Part shown: piece by piece, positions 30,692 through 38,857 of the stretch | How positions within the stretch are numbered: the first letter of the stretch is position 1 | Layout of the letters: every line of letters begins with the position of its first letter | From: UBA7672 sp963738625 | Lineage (GTDB): Bacteria > Pseudomonadota > Alphaproteobacteria > Caulobacterales > Hyphomonadaceae | DNA: 64,000 nt | Reading direction: 5' to 3' | Assembly (NCBI GenBank): GCA_963738625.1 | Contig: CAVTXH010000003.1 | Coordinates: 434,001 to 498,000 of the forward strand | Made by a program: the position numbers and the translations under genes | The notes under the pieces: model-generated | Told to the model about the DNA's origin: nothing | The model's database searches: none | The model's input: only the letters and a program-made list of their open reading frames with translations

Positions 30692-30784
30692 CGCCGTCTG
30701 CGCCGCCGCGCCCGTCGTCACCACACCCGTCGCAAGGGCCGCCAGCGATGCGCCCGCCACAGCGAGCTTCAGCAATGTCCGCAT
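30692..30784 (-). other. Signal-peptide segment of the CocE-like gene, out of frame
   Basis: From the ATG at 30784, preceded by GGGAGAGAG, the translation is MRTLLKLAVAGASLAALATG followed by VVTTGAAAQTAQ, a classical Sec signal with an AxA cleavage site. It then runs into meaningless sequence, while the next frame reads SAQPAAQPAAPAVRGGRPEK straight into the hydrolase. Removing one base around 30690 joins them. So either the gene is broken or one base is wrong. Confidence 0.75.
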
Positions 30785-30927
30785 GTCTCTCTCCCTGCCG
30801 GTCATGTCCCGACCGTCGGCGGCACTCTCCCGCCGCCGGGGCCCTGCGGTCAATTGGCCCTGGTCAACAGATTCCCTTGCGGCGCCCGGCTTCACACTGC
30901 GCCGAACCCGTGAGACTCATGCCGCCC

Positions 30928-31893
30928 ATGGAGTTTGCCAAGCCAACCCTCATCGCCATTCCCTTCTTCATCCTCACGGTCGCCCTCGAATGGTGGGCGG
31001 TGAAGACTGGGAAGGCAAAAGGCCGTTACGATACGAAGGACGCCATCGTCTCGCTGGTCATGGGCCTCGGCAGCGTCGTCGTCGACACGGTCTTCGCCTT
31101 CGTCGGCCTCTTCCTGCTGATGCTGTTCTGGCCCTGGCGGCTCTTCGACATTCCGGTCGCCTGGTGGAGCTTCATCCTCGTCTTCCTCGGCTACGACCTG
31201 ATCTATTATTTCAAGCACCGCATCGCCCACCGCGTGCGCTGGTTCTGGTCGGAACACATCACCCACCATTCCTCGACGCACTACAATCTCACCACCGCGC
31301 TGCGCCAACCGTGGTTCGGCCCGCTCACCGGCCTCGTCATCATCTCTGCGCCGCTGGTCCTGCTCGGCTTCCATCCCGCCTTCATCGGCTTCGCCGCCGG
31401 GATAAACCTCGTCTACCAGTACTGGATCCACACCGAGACGATCGGCCGGCTGCCGAAATGGTTCGAGGCCGTGTTCAACACGCCGAGCCATCACCGCGTC
31501 CACCACGCCACCAACCCGCGCTATCTCGACGCCAACTTCGCCGGCGTGCTGATCATCTGGGACAGGATGTTCGGAACCTTCGTGCCCGAGCTCGACGAAG
31601 ACAAACCCGTCTACGGCATCGTCAAACCCGTCGCCTCGTTCAATCCGGTCGTCGTCGCCTATCACGGCCTCTTCGGACTCTTGGCGGACTGCTGGCGCGA
31701 CGGCCCCCGCCCCTGGCGCTGGGTCGGACGCTTTATCATGCCGCCCGGCTGGTCGCCCGACGGCCATCACACCGGCTCCGAAGAAATCAAGCGCACCTGG
31801 CTCGCCGCGCATCCCGAACAGGCCGGACAGCCGGGGCTGCCGAGGAAATACCTGAGGGCGGTAGCAGTCTCCGCCGCCGTTCTGGCTGAATAG
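30928..31893 (+). CDS. Sterol desaturase/fatty acid hydroxylase-family membrane protein
   Basis: A 321-residue di-iron membrane oxidase. Histidine boxes: KHRIAHR (HxxxH), EHITHHSSTHYN (HxxHH) and NTPSHHRVHHATN (HxxHH). Four or more membrane segments surround them (LIAIPFFILTVALEWWAV, VVDTVFAFVGLFLLMLF, WWSFILVFLGYDLIYY, FIGFAAGINLVYQYW). Members hydroxylate or desaturate sterols, carotenoids, fatty acids or ether lipids; the substrate is not evident. An in-frame ATG at 30919 would add three residues. The open frame continues upstream to 30250 but is antisense to the CocE gene there. Confidence 0.92.
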   Translation: MEFAKPTLIAIPFFILTVALEWWAVKTGKAKGRYDTKDAIVSLVMGLGSVVVDTVFAFVGLFLLMLFWPWRLFDIPVAWWSFILVFLGYDLIYYFKHRIAHRVRWFWSEHITHHSSTHYNLTTALRQPWFGPLTGLVIISAPLVLLGFHPAFIGFAAGINLVYQYWIHTETIGRLPKWFEAVFNTPSHHRVHHATNPRYLDANFAGVLIIWDRMFGTFVPELDEDKPVYGIVKPVASFNPVVVAYHGLFGLLADCWRDGPRPWRWVGRFIMPPGWSPDGHHTGSEEIKRTWLAAHPEQAGQPGLPRKYLRAVAVSAAVLAE

Positions 31894-31904
31894 GAGAGCA
31901 CGCG

Positions 31905-32216
31905 TTGTTGGTTTGGCTCGCCGTGCTCGCCGCCGTGTTTTGGACAACAGGGTTTGCGCTAGTCCTGGCTGGCCAGCTGGCTTTCTCAACGCTTCTTAAC
32001 TTGGTCAACGCCAGGCTTCCTGCCGACCACAGAATTGCGCCGCAAGGCTGGCACTTCCTGAAATACCAACGGTTGGGGCATGCTCTGAAGGCCCTCAACG
32101 CCGATCAGGAAATTCGCGCCCGTCATACCCGCGTCAAAATTCTGCACGGCATGGCACTGCCAATGATGCTGGCCGGCATCGTCCTCGCATATTGGCTTGC
32201 CCTTCAGATGTCATAG
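31905..32216 (+). CDS. Hypothetical two-helix membrane protein
   Basis: A 103-residue protein starting at TTG, 12 bases after the hydroxylase stop. It has two hydrophobic segments, VWLAVLAAVFWTTGFALVLAG near the N-terminus and ALPMMLAGIVLAYWLALQM at the C-terminus. Between them is a polar cytoplasmic loop (NARLPADHRIAPQGWHFLKY, LKALNADQEIRARHTRVK). No family recognised. Close spacing suggests co-transcription with the hydroxylase. Confidence 0.65.
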   Translation: MLVWLAVLAAVFWTTGFALVLAGQLAFSTLLNLVNARLPADHRIAPQGWHFLKYQRLGHALKALNADQEIRARHTRVKILHGMALPMMLAGIVLAYWLALQMS

Positions 32217-32299
32217 TCGGAGCAGGCCGGCACGCCGGGCCTCCCGAAGAAGTATCTGAAGACACATCGCAGCAGCGCGTCTCCCGGCGGAGTAACGGA

Positions 32300-32447
32300 A
32301 TTTCTGCCCCCGCGAAGCGGGGGGAGTGGATCGGCGCGAAGCGCCGTGACGTAGGGGCGAGTCTCAAGGGGGCTATCTCCACGAGCCCCTCGCAACCCGC
32401 CCCCATCCCGGCTTTGCCGTACTTCCCCCGCTGCGCGGGGAAGAAAT
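32300..32447. repeat. Intergenic inverted repeat between a membrane protein and the TIR gene
   Basis: The arm 32300-32323 (ATTTCTGCCCCCGCGAAGC...) is an imperfect inverted repeat of 32425-32447 (CCCCCGCTGCGCGGGGAAG...), about 23 bases each with three or four mismatches, around a spacer of about 100 bases. The internal text is GC-rich with short palindromes (GGCGCGAAGCGCC). It has the look of an interspersed non-coding element; the 32217-32531 gap holds no gene. Confidence 0.6.
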
Positions 32448-32531
32448 CCGCGGACCGCGTAAGCCCGTTCCCCGTCGCGCCGCCCCCTGCTAGGACTTCG
32501 CCTGCTGGGATACGTCTGCACGGGGACACAC

Positions 32532-33914
32532 ATGGCCGACGTCTTCATCTCCTATCGCAAGGCCGACCGGCCGAAAGCCGAGGCGCTCGCCAAGGCGCTC
32601 AAGATCGAAAACCTCGACGTCTGGTGGGATGAAGGCCTCGAGACCGGCCAGACGTTCGATGAAAAGATCCAGGCCGTCCTGCAGGAAGCCAAGGCCGTCA
32701 TCGTCGTCTGGTCGAGGGAGTCGGTGAAGAGCGACTGGGTGCGCGCCGAAAGCTCGGTCGGGCGCGAGCGCGGCATCCTCGTGCCCGTGATGATCCAGCC
32801 TGTGAACATCCCGGTGCCGTTCAACCTTCTCCACACCGCCGACCTCATCGGCTGGTCCGGCGACCGCTCGCACCCCGGCTATGTCGATGTGGTCAAGCAG
32901 GTGAAAAAGCTCGCCGGCAAGCAACACGTCAAGCCGCTGAAGCCGCCGCCGAACCGCGCCCTGCGCAATGTCTGGCGCGCGCTCGCCGCCGTCGCCGTGA
33001 TCGCCGTGATCGGCGCCAGCACCTGGCTGCTGCGCCCCTGGCAGTATCTCGACCGCGAAGCGCAGGCCGAAGCCGCCGCAAAGGCCGCCGCGCAGAAGGT
33101 CGACGCCTCGCGCGCCAAACTCGCCCCCTTCGGCGTCGATGTCGCCGACTTCAACACGATGACGGGCCACGAGGTCGCGGCGCGGAAGTTCAAGCCGGAG
33201 ACCCGCGCGGACCTGCAGACGCTGGCCGACACCGGCGAACCCGCCGCCCTCGCCCTTCTCTGCGCGGTCGATACCTGGAACTACGACACGCGCGGCAATG
33301 ACGAAGACAAGCTCGACGAGACCTGTTCGAAGGCCGCTGACGCCGGCGACCCGGTCGGCCATGTCTACCACGGCGACTATCTGACGACGGCGGCGCTGTA
33401 CGATCTGCGCGTTGACAGCGAGAAAACCGAGATGGCGGCGACAGCCGAATACAAGAAGGCGGCCGATCTCGGCGTTGGATGGGGCCAGTATTTCTACGGC
33501 ATGCGCCTGTTCAACGGCGAAGGCGTCCCGGCCGATCCGATCGCGGCGGAGCCCGTGCTCAAGGCCGCGAGCGAAGGCGGGCTTCCCGCCGGGGATTTCG
33601 GCCTTGGCATGCTCTACCTGTCCGGCAAGGTGGCGGGGCCATCGCCGGACGAGGCTTTCGCGCTGATCAGGAAATCCGCCGACGCCGGCTTCGACGAGGC
33701 GCAGTTCGATCTGTGCCAGCGCCTCGTCGGCGGCTGGGACTGGACCGAAGACCTCGACGCCGCGCTCGCCTACTGCAAGGGCTCAAGCGCCTCCGCCGAT
33801 CCCTACATCGCGGAAAAGTCCAAATCCTTCATCCCCGACGTCGAACGCCGCATCGCCGAACGCAACGCGGCTCCCGCGACGCCGAGCGAGCCGGCGACAC
33901 CTGCGCCGAACTGA
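32532..33914 (+). CDS. TIR-domain protein with transmembrane helix and Sel1-like repeats
   Basis: A 460-residue protein in three parts. Residues 1-125 are a TIR domain: DVFISYRKADRPKAEALAKA (box 1), DVWWDEGLETGQTFDEKIQA, VIVVWSRESVKSDWVRAES, where the Glu after WVR is in the position of the NADase catalytic Glu, and GILVPVMIQPVNIPVPF. Around 150-167 a single hydrophobic helix (VWRALAAVAVIAVIGASTWLL) predicts anchoring in the inner membrane. The rest holds Sel1-like repeats (AADLGVGWGQYFYGMRLFNGEG, ASEGGLPAGDFGLGMLYLSG, SADAGFDEAQFDLCQRLVGG). TIR proteins act as NAD-consuming effectors or as signalling scaffolds; neither role is shown here. The neighbours are not known immune genes. Confidence 0.9.
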   Translation: MADVFISYRKADRPKAEALAKALKIENLDVWWDEGLETGQTFDEKIQAVLQEAKAVIVVWSRESVKSDWVRAESSVGRERGILVPVMIQPVNIPVPFNLLHTADLIGWSGDRSHPGYVDVVKQVKKLAGKQHVKPLKPPPNRALRNVWRALAAVAVIAVIGASTWLLRPWQYLDREAQAEAAAKAAAQKVDASRAKLAPFGVDVADFNTMTGHEVAARKFKPETRADLQTLADTGEPAALALLCAVDTWNYDTRGNDEDKLDETCSKAADAGDPVGHVYHGDYLTTAALYDLRVDSEKTEMAATAEYKKAADLGVGWGQYFYGMRLFNGEGVPADPIAAEPVLKAASEGGLPAGDFGLGMLYLSGKVAGPSPDEAFALIRKSADAGFDEAQFDLCQRLVGGWDWTEDLDAALAYCKGSSASADPYIAEKSKSFIPDVERRIAERNAAPATPSEPATPAPN

Positions 33915-33964
33915 GAGGACTGCAAGCCCCGCCCGCATGGTTCAACCCGAGAATCTTTCTGGAA

Positions 33965-34110
33965 GCGGACCTTCAGGTCCGCGTTCCCCGCGAAGGCGGG
34001 GATCCAGTCCAGCGCGCGTTAGCGCGCTTCTCGGCCGGCCTGTCGGTTCTGATTCAGAGTCCTTCGGACGCTCTCCTGTTTTGCGGCTGGACCCCCGCCT
34101 TCGCGGGGGA
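33965..34110. repeat. Intergenic inverted repeats (GC-rich repetitive element)
   Basis: The 33985-34007 arm (TCCCCGCGAAGGCGGGGATCC...) pairs with 34087-34110 (CTGGACCCCCGCCTTCGCGG...) with one or two mismatches around an 80-base spacer. Just before it, GCGGACCT-TC-AGGTCCGC (33965-33982) forms a perfect hairpin. The motif CCCGCCTTCGCGGG is a common repetitive type in alphaproteobacterial genomes. The gap 33915-34230 otherwise holds no gene. Confidence 0.65.
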
Positions 34111-34230
34111 CACGGCCGATAGAGCAGTCCAACACAGTCGGATGACTCTGCAGTTTGGAAGAATCTTCAGCCCCCAAATCCCAGCATTTGCGGCTCAGAG
34201 TTCATCTCGGCGCTGGGCGATACTGGGGTC

Positions 34231-34853
34231 ATGTTTGCGCCGCTGATCCTCTCTGTGCTCCTGCCCCTGAACCCGGCTCTGTTTTTAAGAGAGCTGGTCT
34301 CCTGGTTCATCGGCTGCCTCGCCCGGACGCTGGCGGACCAAGAGACGCGGGCCTGGATCAAGGCGAACCCCAAGGACCGCTCTGTCCGCCTCGATCTCCT
34401 GGGCTCGCTCATCATGATCGAGGACATGATCGCGGCCCTCACCCATATCCGCGCCCGTCAGATGCTGGGCCACACGCCCAAGCGCGGGCGCAGGAAAGGC
34501 CGCCGCCCGAGCTACGCCCTTACCGGCCATGCCCCCTCCCTCGAGGAGATCGAGCGGCGCTTTGAGCGCGCTCTCCAGCGTCTCGACGCGGTCGAGAGAC
34601 ATTCCGCCCATCTGGTCGTGAAGCTGGCCCGCCTCCTGACGAACGCCGTATCGCAGCTTCAGCGCCCGCCGCATCCGGCCGGGCCGTCGTCGATGACGAC
34701 GACGATTTTTCAGAGGGTGCGACAAAAATCGTCGGCGGCCAGCGCCAGGGCCGGCCAGCGCATCCGTGGGCCGCCCTGGCGCGGGCTCAACTCAGAAAAC
34801 AAAGCTCACCCAACCTGCAGGCCTTACCTGCGAGAACGAGAACGTATGCCTGA
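34231..34853 (+). CDS. Hypothetical protein, probably frameshifted near 34683
   Basis: The first 150 residues look coding (LSVLLPLNPALFLRELVSW, WIKANPKDRSVRLDLLGSL, a basic patch TPKRGRRKGRRPSY, then helical PSLEEIERRFERALQRLDAV). After HPAG the open frame turns into low-quality sequence and runs to 35001 across the opposite-strand gene. Shifting by one base near 34683 instead gives VVDDDDDFSEGATKIVGGQR, ending at a TGA at 34851-34853, which I think is the original end. No family recognised. Without the shift, the ORF is 34231-35001, 256 residues. Confidence 0.5.
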
Positions 34854-34897
34854 ACCTGAAATCCGTCCGATCCCGGCGCGACAAGGGAAGCAGCGCG

Positions 34898-35137
34898 CTA
34901 GTCGCCAGCCTTCGTTTTGCTCTGTGCAATGGCGGCCCTGTAGAACGCAGCGCCCGCCTCCGAAGCAATGCCGCTCGAGGATCCGCTCGCGAAGCTCTTA
35001 GCCCCGCCCTGCGGCGCCGCCGCAGACGCCTCGCGCGTGCAGTCCGCGCACTCGGGTTCGCCGATCGCGCTCAGCGCCGTCGCGACGAGGATCGCCATGC
35101 CGGCGCCCGCCGCCGTGTGTCGCCATGAAACGTTCAT
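34898..35137 (-). CDS. Small exported protein (hypothetical)
   Basis: A 79-residue protein. The start MNVSWRHTAAGAGMAILVATALSAIGEPEC is a signal-peptide or anchor-like segment; a pair of cysteines follows (ECADC), then a Ser/Gly/Ala-rich tail. GGAGGAG lies 8 bases before the ATG, a strong ribosome site that supports a real gene. No family recognised. The opposite-strand open frame from 34231 would overlap its 3' end unless that gene stops at 34853. Confidence 0.6.
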   Translation of the reverse strand: MNVSWRHTAAGAGMAILVATALSAIGEPECADCTREASAAAPQGGAKSFASGSSSGIASEAGAAFYRAAIAQSKTKAGD

Positions 35138-35311
35138 CGACGGTCTCCTCCTGGTCTCGCCCGAAAGGATGCAAGCCCCGCGCCCAATTCTCCCTCCGGG
35201 CGGGAAAACGGACAGTTTCGGGCCGCATTTCCCCGCATGCGCTCTTGGCCCGGCCATTGCGACCACTGCCGCATCCGCGGGGGATTCCGGACAGAGTAGA
35301 GTTGAGCGACC

Positions 35312-35851
35312 TTGCTTACTGAAGACATCAAAGCGCATCCGAACACGCAGGCGGTTCTCGACGCCTGGCGCCGCCTGTCGGAGGGCCAGGTCAACGAGGA
35401 CGGCCCGACCACGGATGACTATCCGGGTCTCGTCGGGCGCCTGTTCGTCCTCAACCACATCGGCGATCACGACTATGCGTTCCGCCGCGTTGGTTACTCG
35501 CTCGAGCGCCTGTTCGGCCGCGTTCTCGCCGAGCACAGTTTCCTGTCGATCTGGAACGAGCCGGACCGCGCGCTGGTGACCGCCGCACTTGCCTCCGCCG
35601 CCGCCGATCGCGGCCCCGCCCTGATCCGGGCGCGCGGCGAAACCCTCAACGGCCGCCGGGTCGAAATCGAATTCGTGCTCGCGCCGCTGTTCAGCCGCCG
35701 CGGCGCGCCGGCGAAATTCCTCGGCCTGTGCCAGACCATGTCGCCGGAAGACTCGCTCGGCGGCCGGCCCCTGCGTCGCCTCCAGGCTGTTGCGGTCTAT
35801 CCGCCGGCCCCCGATTTCCACCCCGCCATCCGGATCGTCAGCTCCAGATGA
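35312..35851 (+). CDS. PAS-domain protein (PAS_5-like)
   Basis: A 179-residue protein with a single PAS fold over about residues 20-150: LDAWRRLSEGQVNEDGPTTD, GRLFVLNHIGDHDYAFRRVG, LERLFGRVLAEHSFLSIWNE, RVEIEFVLAPLFSRRGAPAK. This order matches the short PAS_5 family of Caulobacterales-type alphaproteobacteria, of unknown role. It starts with TTG. A PilZ gene follows 230 bases downstream on the same strand, suggesting a signalling neighbourhood. Confidence 0.75.
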   Translation: MLTEDIKAHPNTQAVLDAWRRLSEGQVNEDGPTTDDYPGLVGRLFVLNHIGDHDYAFRRVGYSLERLFGRVLAEHSFLSIWNEPDRALVTAALASAAADRGPALIRARGETLNGRRVEIEFVLAPLFSRRGAPAKFLGLCQTMSPEDSLGGRPLRRLQAVAVYPPAPDFHPAIRIVSSR

Positions 35852-36079
35852 ACGAAAAAACCCCGCCGCCCTACTGCCTGTCGCGCCAGCATCCTGAACT
35901 GGCCAACCGCAGTCCCGGGCCGCGCGGGCCGCTTCCTTCCCGGCCGGAATCGCCCCGGTCTGACCCAGCGGCGTCAACCGTAAACGGTCCCCAAAACGCG
36001 CCTCGGCAAGGGTTTGTGAACCATTGACCGTTAACCCTCGAGCAAAACGGGGAGTCCGCTCTCCGCGCCGAGGGACGCT

Positions 36080-36688
36080 ATGCAACTAGCTCACAGCGCA
36101 GCCAAACCGCTGAAGCGCGCCGACGGACAGGAAAGGCGCCGCCACCGCCGCGTCGCCTGGCAGGTCCGCGTGCGCGGCCTCACCGGCGACGGTCAGGAAT
36201 TCGCGGCGACGACAGTCGATGTCTGCGCCGGCGGCCTACGCATCAATCTCGCCCGCCCGCTCTCCGAAGGCGAGAACTTGGTGCTCTACATCGACGACAT
36301 CGGCCGCGTCGAAGGCTGCGTCTCGCGCGTGCTGGAAGAAATCGGCTACGCCATCGAATTTCGCGTGCCCCTGCGCAAGCGCGACAAGATCGCTGACCAG
36401 CTCACCTGGCTGATCAACAAGGACCGCCTCGGCCTCACAGACGAGCGCGAAGCCGAACGCCGCCCCGGCGGCGGACAGGTGATCGCAACTTTCGGCAAGG
36501 GCGTCTCGATCGCCTGCGCGGTCGCGGACGTCTCGATCTTCGGCGTCGCGCTGAAGACGGCGGGCCCCCGCCCAATGATCGGCGACAAGGTCACGGTGGG
36601 CGAGCGCTCGGGAACCTGCGTGCGCTATGTCGAAGGCGGCTTCGCCGTCGACTTCCGCACCCTGCACGCCTCGCAGGATCAGGACTAG
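36080..36688 (+). CDS. PilZ-domain protein (c-di-GMP-binding candidate)
   Basis: A 202-residue protein. The first PilZ domain shows the binding motif RRRHRRVAWQVRVRG (RxxxR) followed by TVDVCAGGLRI (D/NxSxxG-like, with Cys and Gly in place of Ser), then LSEGENLVLYIDDIGRVEG. A second, degenerate PilZ-like half follows (VIATFGKGVSIACAVADVS, GDKVTVGERSGTCVRYVEGG). The altered second motif makes c-di-GMP binding uncertain. It overlaps the end of the convergent Crp-type gene by 4 bases. Confidence 0.82.
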   Translation: MQLAHSAAKPLKRADGQERRRHRRVAWQVRVRGLTGDGQEFAATTVDVCAGGLRINLARPLSEGENLVLYIDDIGRVEGCVSRVLEEIGYAIEFRVPLRKRDKIADQLTWLINKDRLGLTDEREAERRPGGGQVIATFGKGVSIACAVADVSIFGVALKTAGPRPMIGDKVTVGERSGTCVRYVEGGFAVDFRTLHASQDQD

Positions 36689-37725
36689 CTTGCTGTCGAC
36701 AGCGAGGAAGACCCCGGCGGCGCACTGAAACGCGCTTCCGGCGCCGTGAATCCCGCCAACCGCTCTGCAGCCGTCAGGGACAGCACCTCGCCGCGCTGAT
36801 AGCGCACCGACAGCATGTTGCGCGCACGCAGCCAGCCAAGCTCCAGGTTGATGCGCGACGCACGCATCCCCAGCGCGTCCGCCAGCGTCTCGCGCGTCAG
36901 CGGCATCGGGAATGCGTGGGTATCTGCAAGTCCCGTCTGCTGCTGGCGCCAGTGTAGTTCGAGCAGCAGGTTGGCGAGCCGTTCGGTCCTTGTCTGTGTT
37001 CCAAGGCGCATGATCTGGTTCGCGGTGAAAAGCTGATCCTGCAGCTTCGCGCCTTCGACCGCGAGCGCTATGCCCGGATAGGTCTTGGGCAGCGCCGCCA
37101 TCTTCAGAAAAGCTGCTGCATCGACGGTCTCCACCGTCGTCAGCGCGCATACGGTGAAAGCAGAGACATGCTCCGCCGGCCCGCGCAGGCAGACGCCGTC
37201 GCCGGGCAGCAGGAAGCCGAGGATCTGGCGCCGGCCGGTCGCGCTGATCCGCATGCGGCAGGCCCAGCCCGACATGATGAACATCGGCGGCGGCGCGATC
37301 TCGCCTTCCTCGGCAAGGTCGGAACCCGCCTGGTGGACGCGGCGCGCGGAATGGTCGAGCCGCTCGACGATATCGCGCTCGTTCGCGTTGAGATCGGCGA
37401 TGATGCTGAAGCGATTGGACAGCGCCGCGAACCGCGCTGCACCGGCGAGCGTTTCGAGTTGATTGTCCTTCCGGCGCTGGCGCGGCGCTGGCGGCGGACG
37501 CTTCAGATGCGCAGGCTCGCGCAGCGCCATGCGGCGTCCGAGCGCCGATGCGGCTTCGCCCATCCCGCTCTGGCGGCTGGCTGTTGGACGCGCGAAGGCC
37601 GGCAGAGCCTGCGAGGCCTGGGGCTTCACGATCTTGGGTTGGGACGCGGCCTTTCGCCGGCGGCGCAAGGCCAGCTCGTCGGCGGTTTCGGGCGGAGAGG
37701 AGGAAGGGCCGGCGGGATCACTCAT
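36685..37725 (-). CDS. Crp/Fnr-family transcriptional regulator with long N-terminal extension
   Basis: A 346-residue protein. The first 110 residues are basic and low-complexity (LALRRRRKAASQPKIVKPQA, ALREPAHLKRPPPAPRQRRK) and not part of the usual Crp fold (about 230). A cyclic-nucleotide-binding-like barrel follows (LAEEGEIAPPPMFIMSGWACRM, GFLLPGDGVCLRG), then a C-terminal HTH_Crp (FPMPLTRETLADALGMRASRINLELGWLRARNMLS). It lacks the cysteines of Fnr, so oxygen sensing by an iron-sulphur cluster is unlikely. An internal start near residue 55 (MGEAASALGRRM) is possible. Confidence 0.85.
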   Translation of the reverse strand: MSDPAGPSSSPPETADELALRRRRKAASQPKIVKPQASQALPAFARPTASRQSGMGEAASALGRRMALREPAHLKRPPPAPRQRRKDNQLETLAGAARFAALSNRFSIIADLNANERDIVERLDHSARRVHQAGSDLAEEGEIAPPPMFIMSGWACRMRISATGRRQILGFLLPGDGVCLRGPAEHVSAFTVCALTTVETVDAAAFLKMAALPKTYPGIALAVEGAKLQDQLFTANQIMRLGTQTRTERLANLLLELHWRQQQTGLADTHAFPMPLTRETLADALGMRASRINLELGWLRARNMLSVRYQRGEVLSLTAAERLAGFTAPEARFSAPPGSSSLSTAS

Positions 37726-37847
37726 GACACGCTCTTCTTGTTTTCACGCCCCCCATGGCAGCGAAACAATTTGCGAAGCCCGATCTACCCTGACAGGAGC
37801 TCCGAAAAGCACGACATTGTCCAAAATCGGACGCCGGCAAGCGGCGT

Positions 37848-38786
37848 CTACAGCCCGCTGTCTTCCAGCATCGAGGCGTAGCGAGACAAGACGCCTTTTA
37901 CACCCATGAGCTGTCCCAGATCCCCTGTCCGCGTTGCGGACATGGCGAACCTGACGGGGCTCGCCCAATAGTACATCTCGGCCTGATCGGCCATTCGCGG
38001 CCAGGCCTGTCCGCCAGCGCGGGCATAACGCAGGATAAGATCTTCCATCATCTCCCGGCCGTGCGTCGTGAAGTAGAGCGCAAAGTCGCTTGCGACATCG
38101 GTGACCTGCGCGTCGGCCCAGTCTTCGAGGCCTACGACCTTGAAATCGGGGCTTACAAAAATGTTGGTGTGATAGAGATCGCCATGCACCAGCCCGGTCG
38201 TCTTGGGCCAGAAACTATCGTCGTAGATCCAGCGCTCCCAAAGCTTCCAGAGAATTTCCGGCACGGGCGAGAGAGCGTTCGTTTCGTCCATGTTGGTCTT
38301 CATCTGCTGGCGCGCCTGTTCGGCTGTCAGGGCGCGAATGCCCGCATCCGTCGCCTCTTCGACGCCGATCGAGTGCAGCTGCACCATCGTGGCGGCGAGG
38401 CTGTCGAGGAACACCGGCGGGGGATTGTCCTTCGGCACGCGCCAGATGAGCTCGCCCATCAGTGGATCCTGTTCGGCGGCGGGCAGCCCCGGCAGCATGC
38501 GGTAGGCGATGAGCTTGTCGGTGTGGACCTTCCAATCCGGCACCGCAACGGACAGCCGAAGCCGCGCGAACTTCAACACGCCGGTCTCATAGCGCGCCGA
38601 CTTCAGCACATCGCCCCGGCGCGGCGCGCGCAGCACCCAGTACTGCCCCGCCTTGTCGCGGCCGAGCGCGGAATAGAAGTCCGCATCCCCGGCCCCGGTG
38701 TGGAGCAAGGCGCCTTCGCCCGTATCGAGCTCGATGCCATGCCCTGCGGCAAGCTCACTGAAGTTCGGCGCGCCGCTGGTTGTCAT
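37848..38786 (-). CDS. Macrolide 2'-phosphotransferase-like kinase
   Basis: A 312-residue APH-fold kinase. Catalytic loop LVHGDLYHTNIFV (HGDxxxxN) and metal site GLEDWADAQVTDVASDFA (the usual IDW/IDF appears as EDW) are visible, and the N-terminal lobe contains YWVLRAPRRGDVL. Overall order and length resemble Mph-type macrolide phosphotransferases (LPGLPAAEQDP, SLAATMVQLHSIG). A chromosomal homologue with no mobile element nearby, so resistance is inferred at most; other small-molecule kinase roles are possible. Confidence 0.82.
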   Translation of the reverse strand: MTTSGAPNFSELAAGHGIELDTGEGALLHTGAGDADFYSALGRDKAGQYWVLRAPRRGDVLKSARYETGVLKFARLRLSVAVPDWKVHTDKLIAYRMLPGLPAAEQDPLMGELIWRVPKDNPPPVFLDSLAATMVQLHSIGVEEATDAGIRALTAEQARQQMKTNMDETNALSPVPEILWKLWERWIYDDSFWPKTTGLVHGDLYHTNIFVSPDFKVVGLEDWADAQVTDVASDFALYFTTHGREMMEDLILRYARAGGQAWPRMADQAEMYYWASPVRFAMSATRTGDLGQLMGVKGVLSRYASMLEDSGL

Positions 38787-38857
38787 GCCGAACTCCTACT
38801 TGGCCGCCCCGCCCCAAGTCACACTCAACAAGTCGCACGCACGTCGCAATCAGCGGA

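Noticed and set aside
36010..36045. TTAACC and AACCAT words upstream of the PilZ gene as a possible CtrA site
   Set aside because: The halves do not have the TTAA-N7-TTAA spacing; too weak to claim.
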